Assembly (NCBI GenBank): GCA_963932465.1
Contig: OZ010799.1
Coordinates: forward strand, 159,770,761-159,834,760
Reading direction: 5' to 3'
DNA from: Maratus speciosus
Taxonomy: Eukaryota > Arthropoda > Arachnida > Araneae > Salticidae
DNA length: 64,000 bases
Part shown: in pieces, positions 23,753 to 34,379 of the stretch
Position numbering within the stretch: position 1 is the stretch's first letter
Layout of the letters: the number at the start of each line of letters is the position of its first letter
Notes under the pieces: model-generated
What the model saw: only the letters and a program-made list of their open reading frames with translations
Told to the model about the DNA's origin: nothing
The model's database searches: none
Translations under genes and position numbers: made by a program

Positions 23753-24512
23753 CAGGGTCGGCGAACCTATAGCACGCGTGCCACTTTTGGCACGCGAAAG
23801 AATAATTTTGGCACGGCGCGGATTTGATTATATCTCTAAATCAGGATACAGTGATTTTACACAAAATACATGAGCTTAGATCGACCTCATTTGATTCTAA
23901 ATTCGATTATTTGGAAATTGAAGAATTTTAATCTTATTCAATATGGTTTGAAAATTTATCAAACAAAGAAAATACATCAAAACTATCAAAAAAGAAAGAT
24001 TATCTTATGTATTAATAAAAATACCGATGGTAAATTATGGCAACTTGAAAATAAATTTGAGGACTATTTAAATATAAACTGCCTTTTTTTTTCATTTTAA
24101 TAATTTTTCCTACTATTTATACCTAGGAGTCATTATTTTCTCAAATTAATAATGTAAAAAATCAAATAGAGAGCAGTTGTCAGATAAATCCATTTTAATT
24201 TGCATTCTGTTAAAATAAACCGAGCATTAAAATTATATTAATTATTTTTCATTCAAGATACAACACAATTAATCACATTATTTTTTTTTAATTAATTTCT
24301 AAATTTTAAGTGTTTCTATAATTATTGCAATGTAATACTTACATGTATGTTACCCATATTAGAAAAAAATCTCAATAAGTAATTTTGAAGAAGTTTTGAT
24401 TCATTATTTTTCAATCCACTAAATTTGTTTTGTCTTTGGCACGTCAAGGTCATGTAAAATATTTTTTGAAAAAAAAATTGGCACGCGACTATAAAAAGGT
24501 TCGCCAACCCTG
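23753..24512. mobile_element. hAT-like non-autonomous element, 760 bp
   Basis: Ends CAGGGTCGGCGAACC and GGTTCGCCAACCCTG are inverted repeats, each with a GCACGCG subterminal motif. They are flanked by GAATACAT and GAATGCAT (7 of 8 identical), fitting an 8-bp hAT duplication. An open frame at 23870-24100 has no recognisable transposase motif. Confidence 0.92.
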
Positions 24513-24837
24513 GAATGCATTATAATTTCTCAAAAAGCAAGTTTCCATCCATTTATTCAATTTGCGAATAAATAAAATTTTGATCATCAGGCTCTTCCCA
24601 AAGATTCCTATAAAACTTGAGCCCGAGCTCGTTTCGGAACAGGGCTGAGCCGAGAGATGAAATTATTTTTCTCTGTCAAGATTACCGAAATCATAATTAA
24701 AATGAAAATTTGTTTCAATGGATTTCGAGGGCTGAATCTGAATTTCCATGATATTTCCATGAAATTTCTAAGTCAACAAAATTTCCTGACTTTTCAATCT
24801 CATTTTTAACACTAGAACTACAGATTTTAAATATATA

Positions 24838-25910
24838 CAGTGTGACAAATATCCGGCATTCAGAAATCAGGCAACTTCAAAAATCCCGCATCAAAACCAC
24901 ATTTTCTGGTCCTTTTTCTTTTACACTTTTAAGTTATGGAAGACGAAAAATAGCAATTCGTTTTGAATTAAAAACTTCAAGATCGAAAGTAAAAATTTAA
25001 AAAAAATAATAATAATATTTGCCTTTTTTTTTCCATTTGTCAGAGTCGATTATTTTCCGAACAAATTTTCTAGGAGCTGCACCGTTGCTTAGCAACTGGA
25101 ATATCTTTGGCGAATGCATGCACAATATATGGCTTGAACGAATTTTCGGCAATGGCGACACCAATGATCAGGAAGAATTATCAGGCTTTCAAATTTACCA
25201 TGATAAGGCTTTAATTTATGAGCTGATTGAACATGCAAAATCTGAAAATGCATTAAGTATCGAAAAAAGGGAAACAGAAAATTGGCTAAGCATTGACGAA
25301 AATGCACCAACAAAAAACAATTTAACGGACAGAGAGATCGCCGACGCTGAGCTAAATAGAACCGCCGATAATGCTAGTAGCAGCTCTGAAGTCAACGAGG
25401 AATAACCGGCAGAATAAAAGGTGTCAATAGAAAAATGCGTAAATTTGACTGGAGTAGTAATATATGCTTCAGAGAAAAAAGACTATATTTCCGAAATAGA
25501 CATTCTTCAATTGTATAAAATACAAAAAAAAAAAAAAAATACAAAAAAAAAAATACAAAAAAAAATTGCTAAAGAACGGCCAAAACAATTGAAGCAAATA
25601 AATTTGACATCGATGTTTCCGAAATTACAAGAGAAGAAATTATTTCACTTTTTATTAGATTTTTTTTTTTCTGTAACATAGAAAATATCATATGAAGTAA
25701 CTTATTTTTAAATTTCATTATCTCTTTTTCTTATATAATTATCACTTAATAATGAATTAAATTATGGCTACAGCACCATTACGACTATAGCACTACTTTC
25801 GACATTCATAATTACTACTTTTGAATTATCAAAATTACTTCATAATTATTCCTTCAAAAATCCGGCATAGTCTCGGTCCCAATGATGCCGGATTCTTTGA
25901 AGTTATACTA
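24838..25910 (+). mobile_element. pogo/Tigger-like element, internally deleted
   Basis: Left end TA-CAGTGTGACAAATATCCGG mirrors right end CCGGATTCTTTGAAGTTATACTA-TA. AATCCGGCAT-type strings are repeated near both ends. TA flanks both sides as expected for the superfamily. Only the transposase tail remains inside. Confidence 0.75.
25019..25540 (+). pseudogene. pogo/jerky-like transposase, C-terminal remnant
   Basis: These transposases have a CENP-B-type DNA-binding region, a DDE core and an acidic tail. Only the part after the catalytic core is present. An alpha-helical segment (NIWLERIFGNGDTNDQEEL) precedes ENWLSIDENAP and NLTDREIADAEL, the usual 'W..iD.d.. ..lTdeEi' tail, followed by a Ser/Glu-rich end. 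The ORF stops at 25403-25405. The same frame goes on past two stops with a further helical tail block (KVSIEKCVN...) up to a poly-A slippage tract near 25520. The first part of the ORF before about 25070 is probably not coding. The DDE core is deleted, so it is inactive. Confidence 0.72.
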
Positions 25911-26138
25911 TACCTAGTTTTACTGCACCCGTCAAATTGACGGATTTTTTATCATGGCTATTATTGTAACTTTTGACTTAGTTAATGTAAATAAAAGAAT
26001 ATAATTTAACAAAAACAACATTTAATATAATAATTCATTAATTATTAATAAAAAACAAACAAAAACAGCTTCTAATTGCATTTATTGCCGAAACGTCAGT
26101 GAAGGCTTACTGTGGAGACACGAAAAGTTTTGATTTCC

Positions 26139-26176
<38 letters not shown>

Positions 26177-26926
26177 TCCGCGATAACTGCCGCAAAAAGC
26201 ACCCGATCAGCTTGAAATTAATTGGGCATATTCGTGAGATACCCGGACGTAGCTGTATAGTTTTTGGTTAAATTTGGTTCATTCGTTCGGAAAATATGGA
26301 AGATTTTATTTTTCTTTATAATGCTTTTCTACGGCAAGTCAGACGATTTTCAAATTTCCATTTGTTGAAAGAAAATGGCACGTTTGATTAATGGATTTAA
26401 ATGTCAAATTATGGATACTAAAATTCCAAATAAGGGTTTTAAATATTATTCCTATTATATTGAAGTTTTATCAATATATCTATCAGATTTTTTTTTATTT
26501 ACGTGTATAATGTTTTGAGGACATTTATACATGTACTCCAATAATATAAAGAATTTTTAAATTAATTTTCTTGTTTTACATGATACATATTTCTTTTTTT
26601 TTCCTTTCTTCGTTGCCTAGCGACTGTTATTCGTAGCCTATCATTGCGTCAAATATGAATGAAGTTAGTAAATTACGTTAATTTTGTTGCAGGTACTATT
26701 AAAAGGCTATCACAAAAAATATTTTATCGCGCCAAATCGATGCAATTTATGCAATTAACAGTGGGCACGATAATGAATTATTTTCCAGTAGATTTATAGA
26801 TCTCCAGATATGCATATTTTGGGGGGCTTTTAATATGTTATTGCTATCGTATGGATTAGGGTGTTTAAACTAATGTTTAACCATGCTATAAGTGAAAAAA
26901 AAGTACAGTTAAAGGCAAGTAAATCC
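25911..26926. other. Non-coding stretch with a GTCT microsatellite
   Basis: It contains (GTCT)n at 26141-26172 followed by a conserved-looking block (ccgatcagcttgaaatt...) of a dispersed repeat type. A palindromic CCGTCAAATTGACGG lies near 25930. No gene. Confidence 0.5.
26141..26172. repeat. (GTCT)n microsatellite
   Basis: Seven to eight GTCT units. Confidence 0.95.
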
Positions 26927-28400
26927 TTTTTAACACATTCCAACATGGATGAAAAGTATTTATGACTTCAGTTTTTCTATCTGTCGCCTGCCGTGTTTCT
27001 CTACGTGCTCTAACTCGCGTAAATATAGTCGGGATTACATGTAATTGATATACGTTATTGAGGTTTGCCAAAGTATGTTTGGCATTAAAAATGAAGAGTG
27101 TAGCATTCATAGCTTAATTACAGGGGCACTCAAAACTATTCCGTTACATTATAGTCTTTGGGAAAAATCGTCTGCGGTGTATTTTAATAATGTTACACAA
27201 TTTTAAACGTAATGAAATTTATATACTTTATTAAGGTGCACCTGGTTACTATAAAATATGTTATGTGTAGCACTTACAGCATGCGTACAGGGAACTCAAA
27301 AGTATTCATAATATTACAATCTTTGAAGAAAATCCTTTTGTGGCGTTTTTTAATGATGTTACTCTGTTACAAAATAATAAAATTGATATGTATTTTTGAA
27401 ACATTTTTGTAGTATATGGGGTGCAAAGCATATGTTTTTTTCAGGGTTACACAAAAGTGGTCGATTAAAATGCGGTCTACGGGGGAAAAAAACTCTTCAC
27501 AGCTTATTTTAACACATTAGCGACGGGAAACGAGAATTCTCGTTTTTATTCAGAATACATCATTGGCTAAGGGAGTGACTTCTACCTTACAGAAAAGACA
27601 TTTATATTGTGTTGTCCATATTTTTTATAGATTGTAAGACATTATATATTACATCCGTATATTGAAAGATATTTACTGCTGCATAAACATGAAAAACATA
27701 TCTCAGAAACCAATTTCCGAGACACTTTCAGAAGAGGGAGGAGCTTCTACTGTTTTTAAACCCTGATTTAATTAAATTGCCTGTCGTCAGTGTGTTAATT
27801 GTGTTGCACTAATTCAAACATTATGAAATTAAATTACATTACTGTGGTTGACTACAAGAAGCTTGAATATGATTTGTATCGTATTTATCGTTCATTTATA
27901 GGGTCACATAAAAAATTTCGGATACAGTTCTGGTCTATTAGGGATGATTGCTGAAGAGCATTTTCGATTATGGTGTGCATTTTAACGTTAAGTAAATTTG
28001 TGCTTAATAAGTAGTGCTTAAATATTGTATAGACCATGTACAGGGATACACAAATGAATTCGTAAGTATAAATGAAAATGAGCGCGAATTGCTTCAGTGT
28101 TTTTTTTTTATTATTATTTGAGTTATGTATTTCCCAGCCCAATTACATTTAGTATACTAACAAATGTTTGCAGAATTTAAATAGAACCATATACAGGACT
28201 CCGCAGAAACTGGATATATGGTGCACACTATGCATACTAATCCCCGGAAATGTGATATGAGCAGTTTTAAGAGGGTTTTTTGTCTGCATTAAATTTAAAT
28301 GTTATAGACGACGCGTAAAAATCTTCACGTAATATACAGGGCTGTAGAAAAGAATTCATGTACGTTTCCGTCTATTGGTAGAATTTACTAAAGGACATTA
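26927..28400 (+). repeat. Degenerate tandem repeat, family T, block 2
   Basis: It has the same leader (AACATGGATGAAAAGTATTTATGAC) and 'ACAGGG.CACACAAAAGTATT' cores as block 1. Cores lie near 27119, 27287, 27443, 27897, 28034, 28191 and 28336. It is split by the TTAA MITE at 27513-27794. Confidence 0.8.
27513..27794. mobile_element. TTAA MITE, 282 bp
   Basis: TTAA at 27509-27512 and 27795-27798. Ends CACATTAGCGACGGG and CCTGTCGTCAGTGTG are inverted repeats. It is inserted in repeat block 2. Confidence 0.85.
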
Positions 28401-29032
28401 ACACAATTAATTGATAATTACAAATGTTAATTAAATTACACTACGAAGGTGTTCAGGGGGGCTCTGCCCCCCTGAAGAAATCTACTTTATTATCTAAAAA
28501 TTACCAGAATAAGTAGCTCATGAGATTTTCAGAATACCATTACATAACAAGGGGTTTAATTTAACGCTTTTAATGTCAGAAACCTTCGAAATACTTTTCG
28601 TTTTATAAATGTTTATGTAATTTCAAAACTTTAAATTTCGTTTTTTGTAGAAAGATTAATATTACTCAAAGGGTGCTAAACACAATGAATTGTAGAGCTG
28701 ACGTTGAGGCTCCTGATCTGCAGATTTACTAGTAATATAGCACATTTGATAAGCCACGCCTTTTGGTATTCCGACGGATTGCAGGGTTCCTCTATTAGTG
28801 AGTGACATCGGCTGTCGGAAATCAAACTGTGCATGACTTAATGGAAAGCAATCAGCCATCCTACAATACTATTTTCTTAGATTGGACTTTTTACAGATTA
28901 CGCTTTGCACAGATTGCACTTTTCACCAAAAACTTTATCACGTTAGAAGTAAAACTGATAATGATTGCGTCCTGATTACATTTACCATTCAGACCGTTCA
29001 GTTCTTAACTGAAATGTAATCGGAGCAAAATA
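28401..29032. other. Non-coding stretch with a strong hairpin
   Basis: Besides the hairpin at 28452-28476, nothing is recognised. A 65-codon minus-strand open frame (28662-28859) has no family features. Confidence 0.45.
28452..28476. repeat. Perfect GC-rich hairpin
   Basis: TTCAGGGGGGC and GCCCCCCTGAA pair over 11 bp with a 3-nt TCT loop, in otherwise AT-rich DNA. Confidence 0.9.
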
Positions 29033-29192
29033 CAGTGGTGGAAAATTGGCGCAGAGGAAAAGCCTATTGACACCACTAAATTTTAGTAGAATTTTTCGTC
29101 TTATCTAATGACAGTTTTTATTAAGATGAAGAATACCATAAAATATTAGTGGTGTCAATAGGCTCCTCCTCTGCGCCAATTTTCCACCACTG
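29033..29192. mobile_element. hAT-like MITE, 160 bp
   Basis: Inverted repeats of about 45 bp start CAGTGGTGGAAAATTGG and end CCAATTTTCCACCACTG. They are flanked by AAAATA on both sides (29027-29032 and 29193-29198), a 6-bp match rather than the usual 8. Confidence 0.88.
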
Positions 29193-29256
29193 AAAATAGA
29201 TTCCGTTATAACGGCTGTCAAACACTTTGGATCATTCAACATTAGAATTGCTACAG

Positions 29257-29429
29257 CAGGACTGCACAGGCGACTATTTTTCTATTCTATTCGCACCACT
29301 ATTTTAAGAAAATAAACTTTGTAGTACATTTCTCTTGCAAACGTTGTCAAACGCTATATCAAAAATTTATATACTTTGAAAAAGTGGTGTGAGGTAGAAA
29401 TTAAAAAATAGTCGCCCGTGGCAGCCCTG
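29257..29429. mobile_element. hAT-like MITE, 173 bp
   Basis: Ends CAGGACTGCACAGGCGAC and GTCGCCCGTGGCAGCCCTG are inverted repeats with an 'AAAAATAGTCG' subterminal block. No clear target duplication. The same family is split around the ORF1 element at 52464-55112. Confidence 0.8.
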
Positions 29430-29653
29430 CCAAAGTCGTTATTTTGATGGGTCTTGGTATAAATAGGTATAGGTCATACTGATTATGAAAATTAAAGTGG
29501 GTGAGTGGAAATTGAAAAGAGATATTTAACTAGTCTTATATTTTATTAAAAGTCGTATCATAAAATTCTAGAACAATACATAAATTATATCAAATTTTTA
29601 ATCATGAAATTTGAAAACCGTCAAAATGACGGTCTTGGTAGTTCTAGTGTTAA

Positions 29654-30109
29654 AGGATTGTAAAACTCTTTTACAAACTTGGACTACATTTTTTTTTTTT
29701 TTTCAGATAGCAAGTTTTTTTCCTTTTCTCAATTTGCGAATAAATAAAATTTTGACTTTGAACCTGATTCCGAAGACTGGAATAAAAATCAAACCTAACC
29801 CTTTTCAGTCCCAGGTTCGGGCTGAGCTGAGGCTAGAACGTAGGAATTCAGTTTTTCCAACTGAGCGAAGAAAGTAAAACCTGAGATTCTAGCTTGGACA
29901 TTCCTTTCCCTCAGTTGGAAACATTCAACTAGCATGATTTTTTAAGAATCATTATGAAAAATCGTATTTTACTCAAAAAAGAAAAATAAATTGTCGAATA
30001 AAAATATAATATTCATATTTTACATCTAGCAATCTACTTAAAAATATTAATAATTCATATTTTTGTCATATGCTAAAAGTAAAGTATTAAAACCCCAACC
30101 ACAAACTCA
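29654..30109. other. AT-rich non-coding stretch
   Basis: Nothing recognised. A (T)n run lies at 29691-29703. Confidence 0.5.
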
Positions 30110-30113
30110 TTAA

Positions 30114-30312
30114 CGCTAGAACCGCCATTAGGTGTCATTTTGACCCCTCCCAAATTGATAATAGTCGATTTGACCCAGAAATTCCTTCGAAAGATAAGTT
30201 AAATGTATGCCGCACAAAAATTAACTTATTAAATAAGTCAAATAGTTTAAATAAAAATACTGGTGTGACACACTTAAAAAAAAACTTGAGTAAAATAGCG
30301 GAGGTTCTAGTG
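30114..30312. mobile_element. TTAA MITE, 199 bp
   Basis: TTAA at 30110-30113 and 30313-30316. Inverted ends are CGCTAGAACCGCC and GGAGGTTCTAGTG. Confidence 0.9.
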
Positions 30313-30316
30313 TTAA

Positions 30317-30516
30317 CCCCTTGGGGATGAGCGACCAGTATACGTGCCGCTGAAGGTACTCAGAATTCGTGATTAGTCTCACCAGTAAATTTTTATTGTA
30401 AATTTTGCCGTATTTAATCAGAGCATTTTCCCGCTTCAACTATGCAAAAATTTCTGTGTTGATAAAACCGGTGATAAGAGATTAAAAATTCTGTAAAAGA
30501 CGCTGTCCCGAATGGG
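30317..30516. mobile_element. TTAA MITE, 200 bp, end to end with the previous one
   Basis: It shares the TTAA at 30313-30316 and has a second TTAA at 30517-30520. Weak inverted ends are CCCCTTGGGGATG and GTCCCGAATGGG. It is the uninterrupted relative of element A (34438-43678): the block around AAAAATTTCTGTGTTGATAA matches both sides of the nest there. Confidence 0.85.
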
Positions 30517-30520
30517 TTAA

Positions 30521-31167
30521 AGACTAAATCTTCTCGAAATTTACTTCAAAATTAAAAGGTTTTTAAAGAAATTAACCAATCCGAAATCTGAAGCAAACAT
30601 ATTTACTTTAAAGAATTTCAGTACTGTACAACTGTAACCCAGTGCTTAGCGTACTCGTCTCGTAAACCTTAGATAGCTGTTTCGACTCCAAAGTCAGCAA
30701 CTTTTAATTTTCTCCCCACTTTCTTCTACTGATTATATTTTACCTCTTGTAATGGATAAAAAAAATATATTCGTCAATTAAAGGAAAAATCCTGGTAGCT
30801 CTGCTGCCAGGAAAATTTCCGTGAATTATAGAAAGTATTTCTGAGGGTGTGCTTGACAGACCAGATGTTGTTGCCAATGAGGTTATCTGAGCGAAATATA
30901 TCCGCAACTTCCAAAAACGGTCAAAATATTTTTATAGCCACTTTTTAAAAATTAGTAAGAACTGTTATTAATTTTTAATTATTTATAACTAATTATAAAT
31001 TTAGTATTAAAAATTAATAAGAATCTGTAAAGACAAATTTACTAATTAGTCGTATACATCCTTGCCTCATGCAGTTTTACCCCATATTTTAAAATGTTAG
31101 CTTAGTAACTTTCCTGCAATGCCCACCAGTTCAAAAAATTTACTTCTGAGAAAAACTATTATTACTA
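30521..31167. other. Non-coding stretch with a tRNA-like relic
   Basis: It holds the tRNA-like relic at 30635-30705 and otherwise AT-rich sequence with nothing recognised. Confidence 0.5.
30635..30705 (+). pseudogene. tRNA-like relic (tRNA-Thr(CGT)-like)
   Basis: CAGTGCTTAGCGTACTCG, TCTCGTAAACC and GTTTCGACTCC follow the order of A box, anticodon loop with CGT, and B box. Stems do not pair well, so it is a decayed SINE head or tRNA pseudogene. Confidence 0.45.
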
Positions 31168-31474
31168 CACTCCTCAGCAAAAGTTTAGACACTGGTGATT
31201 TTTAACCTTTAAATAAAAAATACGAACACTTGGGTTATACAAATGACTGTACTTATTTTTAATTATATTTTAAACGTTTTAGGACAGAAATAACGGTTTT
31301 AATGTAGGATATTATTTAATTTAACCGAAAAAAGTGAAATTTGCATATTGCAAAAGTTTAGACACTTTTGTGATTTTTTGGCAATTTTTCTAGGAAAAAC
31401 GCATATTTCAAACTTATGACGTCACATGAATGAAGTATTTAAGTGCACCTCGCGATAGCATCGGTTAGAGAAGA

Positions 31475-32483
31475 TGCCGCGAGCAAGAAATTTTCAGTCA
31501 GATGAAGTAATTAAAGCATGGATGCTGAAATCGAAAGGGAAGACTGTTGCAGAAATTTCAGCTACATTGAATCGGCCAAAGAAGTCTGTCTAGTAAGTAC
31601 TGTCTAAGGGGGATTCTTTCAAAGCAAAACATAGATTTGGAAGGACTCGTGTGGCCAGAAAACGAGATTATAGAAGGATCCATAAATTGGCATCTAGACA
31701 AATGATGACTGCTAATCGCATTAAAACTTAGTCAGAGCTTTCTGTGTCAATGGATAATTTCGTAGATGCATTAAGGAAAGATGTACATTAGTTTAAATGA
31801 AAATGATAAAACAACCAGCCTTGAAATCTCACAACAAATTGGCCCCTTTCCTGTCGCGGAGTAATTCTTTTTATAAACTGATGAAATAAAGGACTGATAC
31901 CAGAACTTTTAAACGAAGTATTAGAAAATTTGAAATTGCTTATTTTCACATGTATTACAAAAGGAAAATGTTAATTAAATATTCTTGTCACTTTTGGAAT
32001 TAAAATTAGATGTCCTTTGCCCTCGAAAGGGTTGATGATTTGGGCCTCACTTTGTTTTAATTCTCAAGTCTCTCTGGAGTTTCTCAATGGTCGCCAAGCT
32101 GCGTAAGACTACACACATACATTGAAAAGCAATTTACAGCCATTTAGTGAACTTTTACCTCTTCCAAAGTCTATATTTGAGCAAGATAATGCGTCTATTC
32201 ATGTTGCATACAAATCAAAAAATTGGTTTAACTCTCAAAATATTACTATTTTCGACTGGCCCGCGTGTAGCCCTGATCTGAACCCAATCGAAAACTTTTG
32301 TGGCATCATATCTCATACGATTTATGCAATTTTTTAACAATACTCATCTGTAAATGAGCTTCGATCAGATGTTGAACGTGTTTAGTACGAAATAGACCCC
32401 CAAGTGATGCAGGATTTAGTTTCTTCGATGGAAAGTCGCATTTTTGCATTAATAGTAGACAATGTAGGTGCAGTTCTATTTTA
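31475..32483 (+). pseudogene. Tc1-family DD34E transposase, fragmented
   Basis: This enzyme would cut and paste the element at TA sites. The N-terminus starts at 31475 (MPRARNFQSDEVIKAWML) with a paired-like helix-turn-helix (KTVAEISATLNRPKKSV) ending in a stop at 31590. A second piece (ARKRDYRRIHKLASRQMMTA) follows in another frame. After a decayed MITE (31843-32031) the catalytic half resumes near 32032 (MIWASLCFNSQVS), including FEQDNASIHVAYKSKNW and WPACSPDLNPIENF. The Asp and the Glu are 34 residues apart, the DD34E spacing. The first catalytic Asp region is lost. The tail runs to about 32483. Several stops make it inactive. Confidence 0.87.
31843..32031. mobile_element. Decayed TTAA-type MITE in the Tc1 transposase
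   Basis: CCCCTTTCCTGTCGCGGAG and CCCTCGAAAGGG are weak inverted ends. Flanks TTGG and TTGA may be mutated TTAA. The ends resemble 49030-49239. Confidence 0.55.
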
Positions 32484-32715
32484 ATTTATGGATATTTTTC
32501 TATTAACAGACAGATTGTCTATACTTTTGCCACAATGTTAAATTTGTTTTTTTTGTCATTATATATTATGTAAAGTGTATAAATTAAAATTTATTGTTTG
32601 TGTATGAAAGATAAGTCCCCAGTAATATATGACAGTTGAATTACAACAATTCGTTACATACTTCACAGCACAGAAGCATAATCGATCATTGTCTAAACTT
32701 TTGCTGAGCACTGTA

Positions 32716-32911
32716 TTATTATTTTTAACTGAGTATTGAGCAATACGAAGCGGCATTAGAAATGAAAAGAAACATAATTTTTTTTTTCATTAGGTAGATT
32801 TCGTAAGAAATACTACCTACTGCAGTCGTTACCATGGTGCGACTTTTGAAAAATTCCTTCATAACTTTTCATTATAGGACCCCAGGAACCCAAAACCACC
32901 CTCACCTAAAA

Positions 32912-32958
<47 letters not shown>

Positions 32959-33104
32959 TAAATTTTATCCACACGATAAAAGTCGCAATTATGCACGGAT
33001 TGTCCTCAAACTCGCCAACAACATTGATATGGCTAATATCTCGGCGGGGATTGAAAATGGGCGAAATCGGCCCAAGAGGGTGGAAATGGGGAGGGTTCAA
33101 AATT
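32716..33104. other. Non-coding stretch with (AT)n
   Basis: An AT microsatellite occupies about 32917-32954. Overlapping open frames here are driven by it and are not genes. Confidence 0.5.
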
Positions 33105-33774
33105 TTGAATACTGTCTTAACATAATTCTGATAAAACCAGCTCTTACACAACAACAATGGCAGGAAAAAAATAAAAGTTTTTCGTTATAGCAGTTGCCAA
33201 CAATTAAAAAAAAAACAATAAAATTCTCACCACAACAATTATTTTTCTATTGCAAAATTTTCACGTGTAAAATTAAATAGTTTGACAAATTGAAAACAAA
33301 TTGAATATTACGTCATAAGTGTTCTAGAGCAAGATTTCAGCATGAAAACTCAAAATAAAATAAATAGTTTGAAGAATTAAAAAATATGTATATTGCGTCA
33401 TATTGGAAATATAATGGACCTCAGCAGGTGAATATGTAACGCCATGTGAGTTTGAAGAAACGTATTAAAATATGATAAAAAAAACCCGACTATGGAAATA
33501 TTAACATATTTTAACACTTTAAGGTTCTCTGAAATTTTTGTAGCCATTTTTTAAACCCATTCCATATGCATGTGTGTGTGTATTCGTGTATATTATAATT
33601 TTCACAAAAAGTTTAGTTCCCTACAGCTCACTCTTTGTGAAGAAACTGGGTTTATCTCTAATCTTGATTTAAATTTTGTTGGAGAATTTAGTACTTAACA
33701 TCGAAATCTGCCTCCGCCTGTAGGCCCGAGACGGCAGGGATTTTTTTTAAATGTTTTCTACGAAGCATTCTCCC
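33105..33774 (+). repeat. Segment duplicated at 45508-47570 (copy without insertion)
   Basis: From AACATAATT.TGATAAAACCAG to GCCTCCGCCTGTAGGCC it matches 45508-45803 joined to 47219-47560 in the same orientation. A partial third copy lies inverted at 62885-63000. It supplies the empty site for the Helitron at 45804-47218. Function unknown. Confidence 0.85.
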
Positions 33775-33778
33775 TTAA

Positions 33779-33985
33779 CCCTTTCCGGCGAGTGGTTCCA
33801 CGTCGGGACCACCTAACTTTAATTCCAAACTTACAAGCAGCACCAAGAATATTTTAATAAAATTTTTCTTTTACAATGAAAGTTTAAAGTAACGAGATTT
33901 TAATTTCTAAAAAACTCGTTTGTAAATTCCGGTGTTAGTCAATCATTTCACATTTTAAGAACTTTCTTGTCTGTGACGGAACGCG
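33779..33985. mobile_element. TTAA MITE, 207 bp
   Basis: TTAA at 33775-33778 and 33986-33989. It starts CCCTTTCCGGCGAG. It is homologous to 49030-49239 (AATTCCAAAC, CACCAAGAATATTTTAA, 'TTCCGGTGT' blocks). Confidence 0.87.
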
Positions 33986-34141
33986 TTAACCTATTCGGGA
34001 CCATGGGTGCATATATGAATCTGAAAAATAATATACGGAATATGTTTTTTGCCACCAGCAAAAATGGAAAATAATATTTATTTTCTTTATTTAGAGCAAT
34101 TTTGGGATTACTTTAGTGAAAGTGAGTTTTGTTTTGCTTAA

Positions 34142-34379
34142 CCGTTTGAGTGCGGAGCAGCGCGATAGCCCTCCTCCAGTGTTGCCAGTGGGCTACTTTT
34201 TTAAATTAAGATTTCTTGATTGCCACCACTTTTTTGAACGGTAAAATTACCATTGTTTTCGCCTCAATTAATATGCCATTAAATAAGGCGCATTTTACTA
34301 TTTCCAAAAAGTGGTGCCAATCAAGAATCTGAATTTTAGAAAAGTAGCCCACTGGCAACACGGCTCTGCACTCAAACGG
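34142..34379. mobile_element. Nested TTAA MITE, 238 bp
   Basis: TTAA at 34138-34141 and 34380-34383. Ends CCGTTTGAGTGCGG and CACTCAAACGG are inverted repeats. Confidence 0.9.
34177..34363. mobile_element. hAT-like inverted-repeat unit inside the nested MITE
   Basis: CAGTGTTGCCAGTGGGCTAC mirrors GTAGCCCACTGGCAACACGG, with AAAAGTGGTG inner blocks. No target duplication is visible, so it may be an inserted hAT MITE or a part of the host MITE. Confidence 0.65.

Larger units (their letters stand above)
24810..29649. mobile_element. Possible composite TTAA element enclosing a pogo remnant and repeat block 2
   Basis: CACTAGAACTAC follows TTAA at 24806-24809 and its mirror GTAGTTCTAGTG precedes TTAA at 29650-29653. 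Both belong to the end type of the MITEs at 30114-30312 and 56923-57126. The left end is split by the pogo remnant. The span is long and its unity is inferred from ends only. Confidence 0.4.
31168..32713 (+). mobile_element. Tc1-type transposon, dead
   Basis: Ends CACTCCTCAGCAAAAGTTT and AAACTTTTGCTGAGCACTG are inverted repeats flanked by TA (31166-31167, 32714-32715). It contains a fragmented DD34E transposase and a decayed MITE. Confidence 0.9.

Noticed and set aside
32834..33190. 118-codon ORF with an isoleucine-tyrosine run
   Set aside because: Driven by an AT microsatellite with no support on either side.
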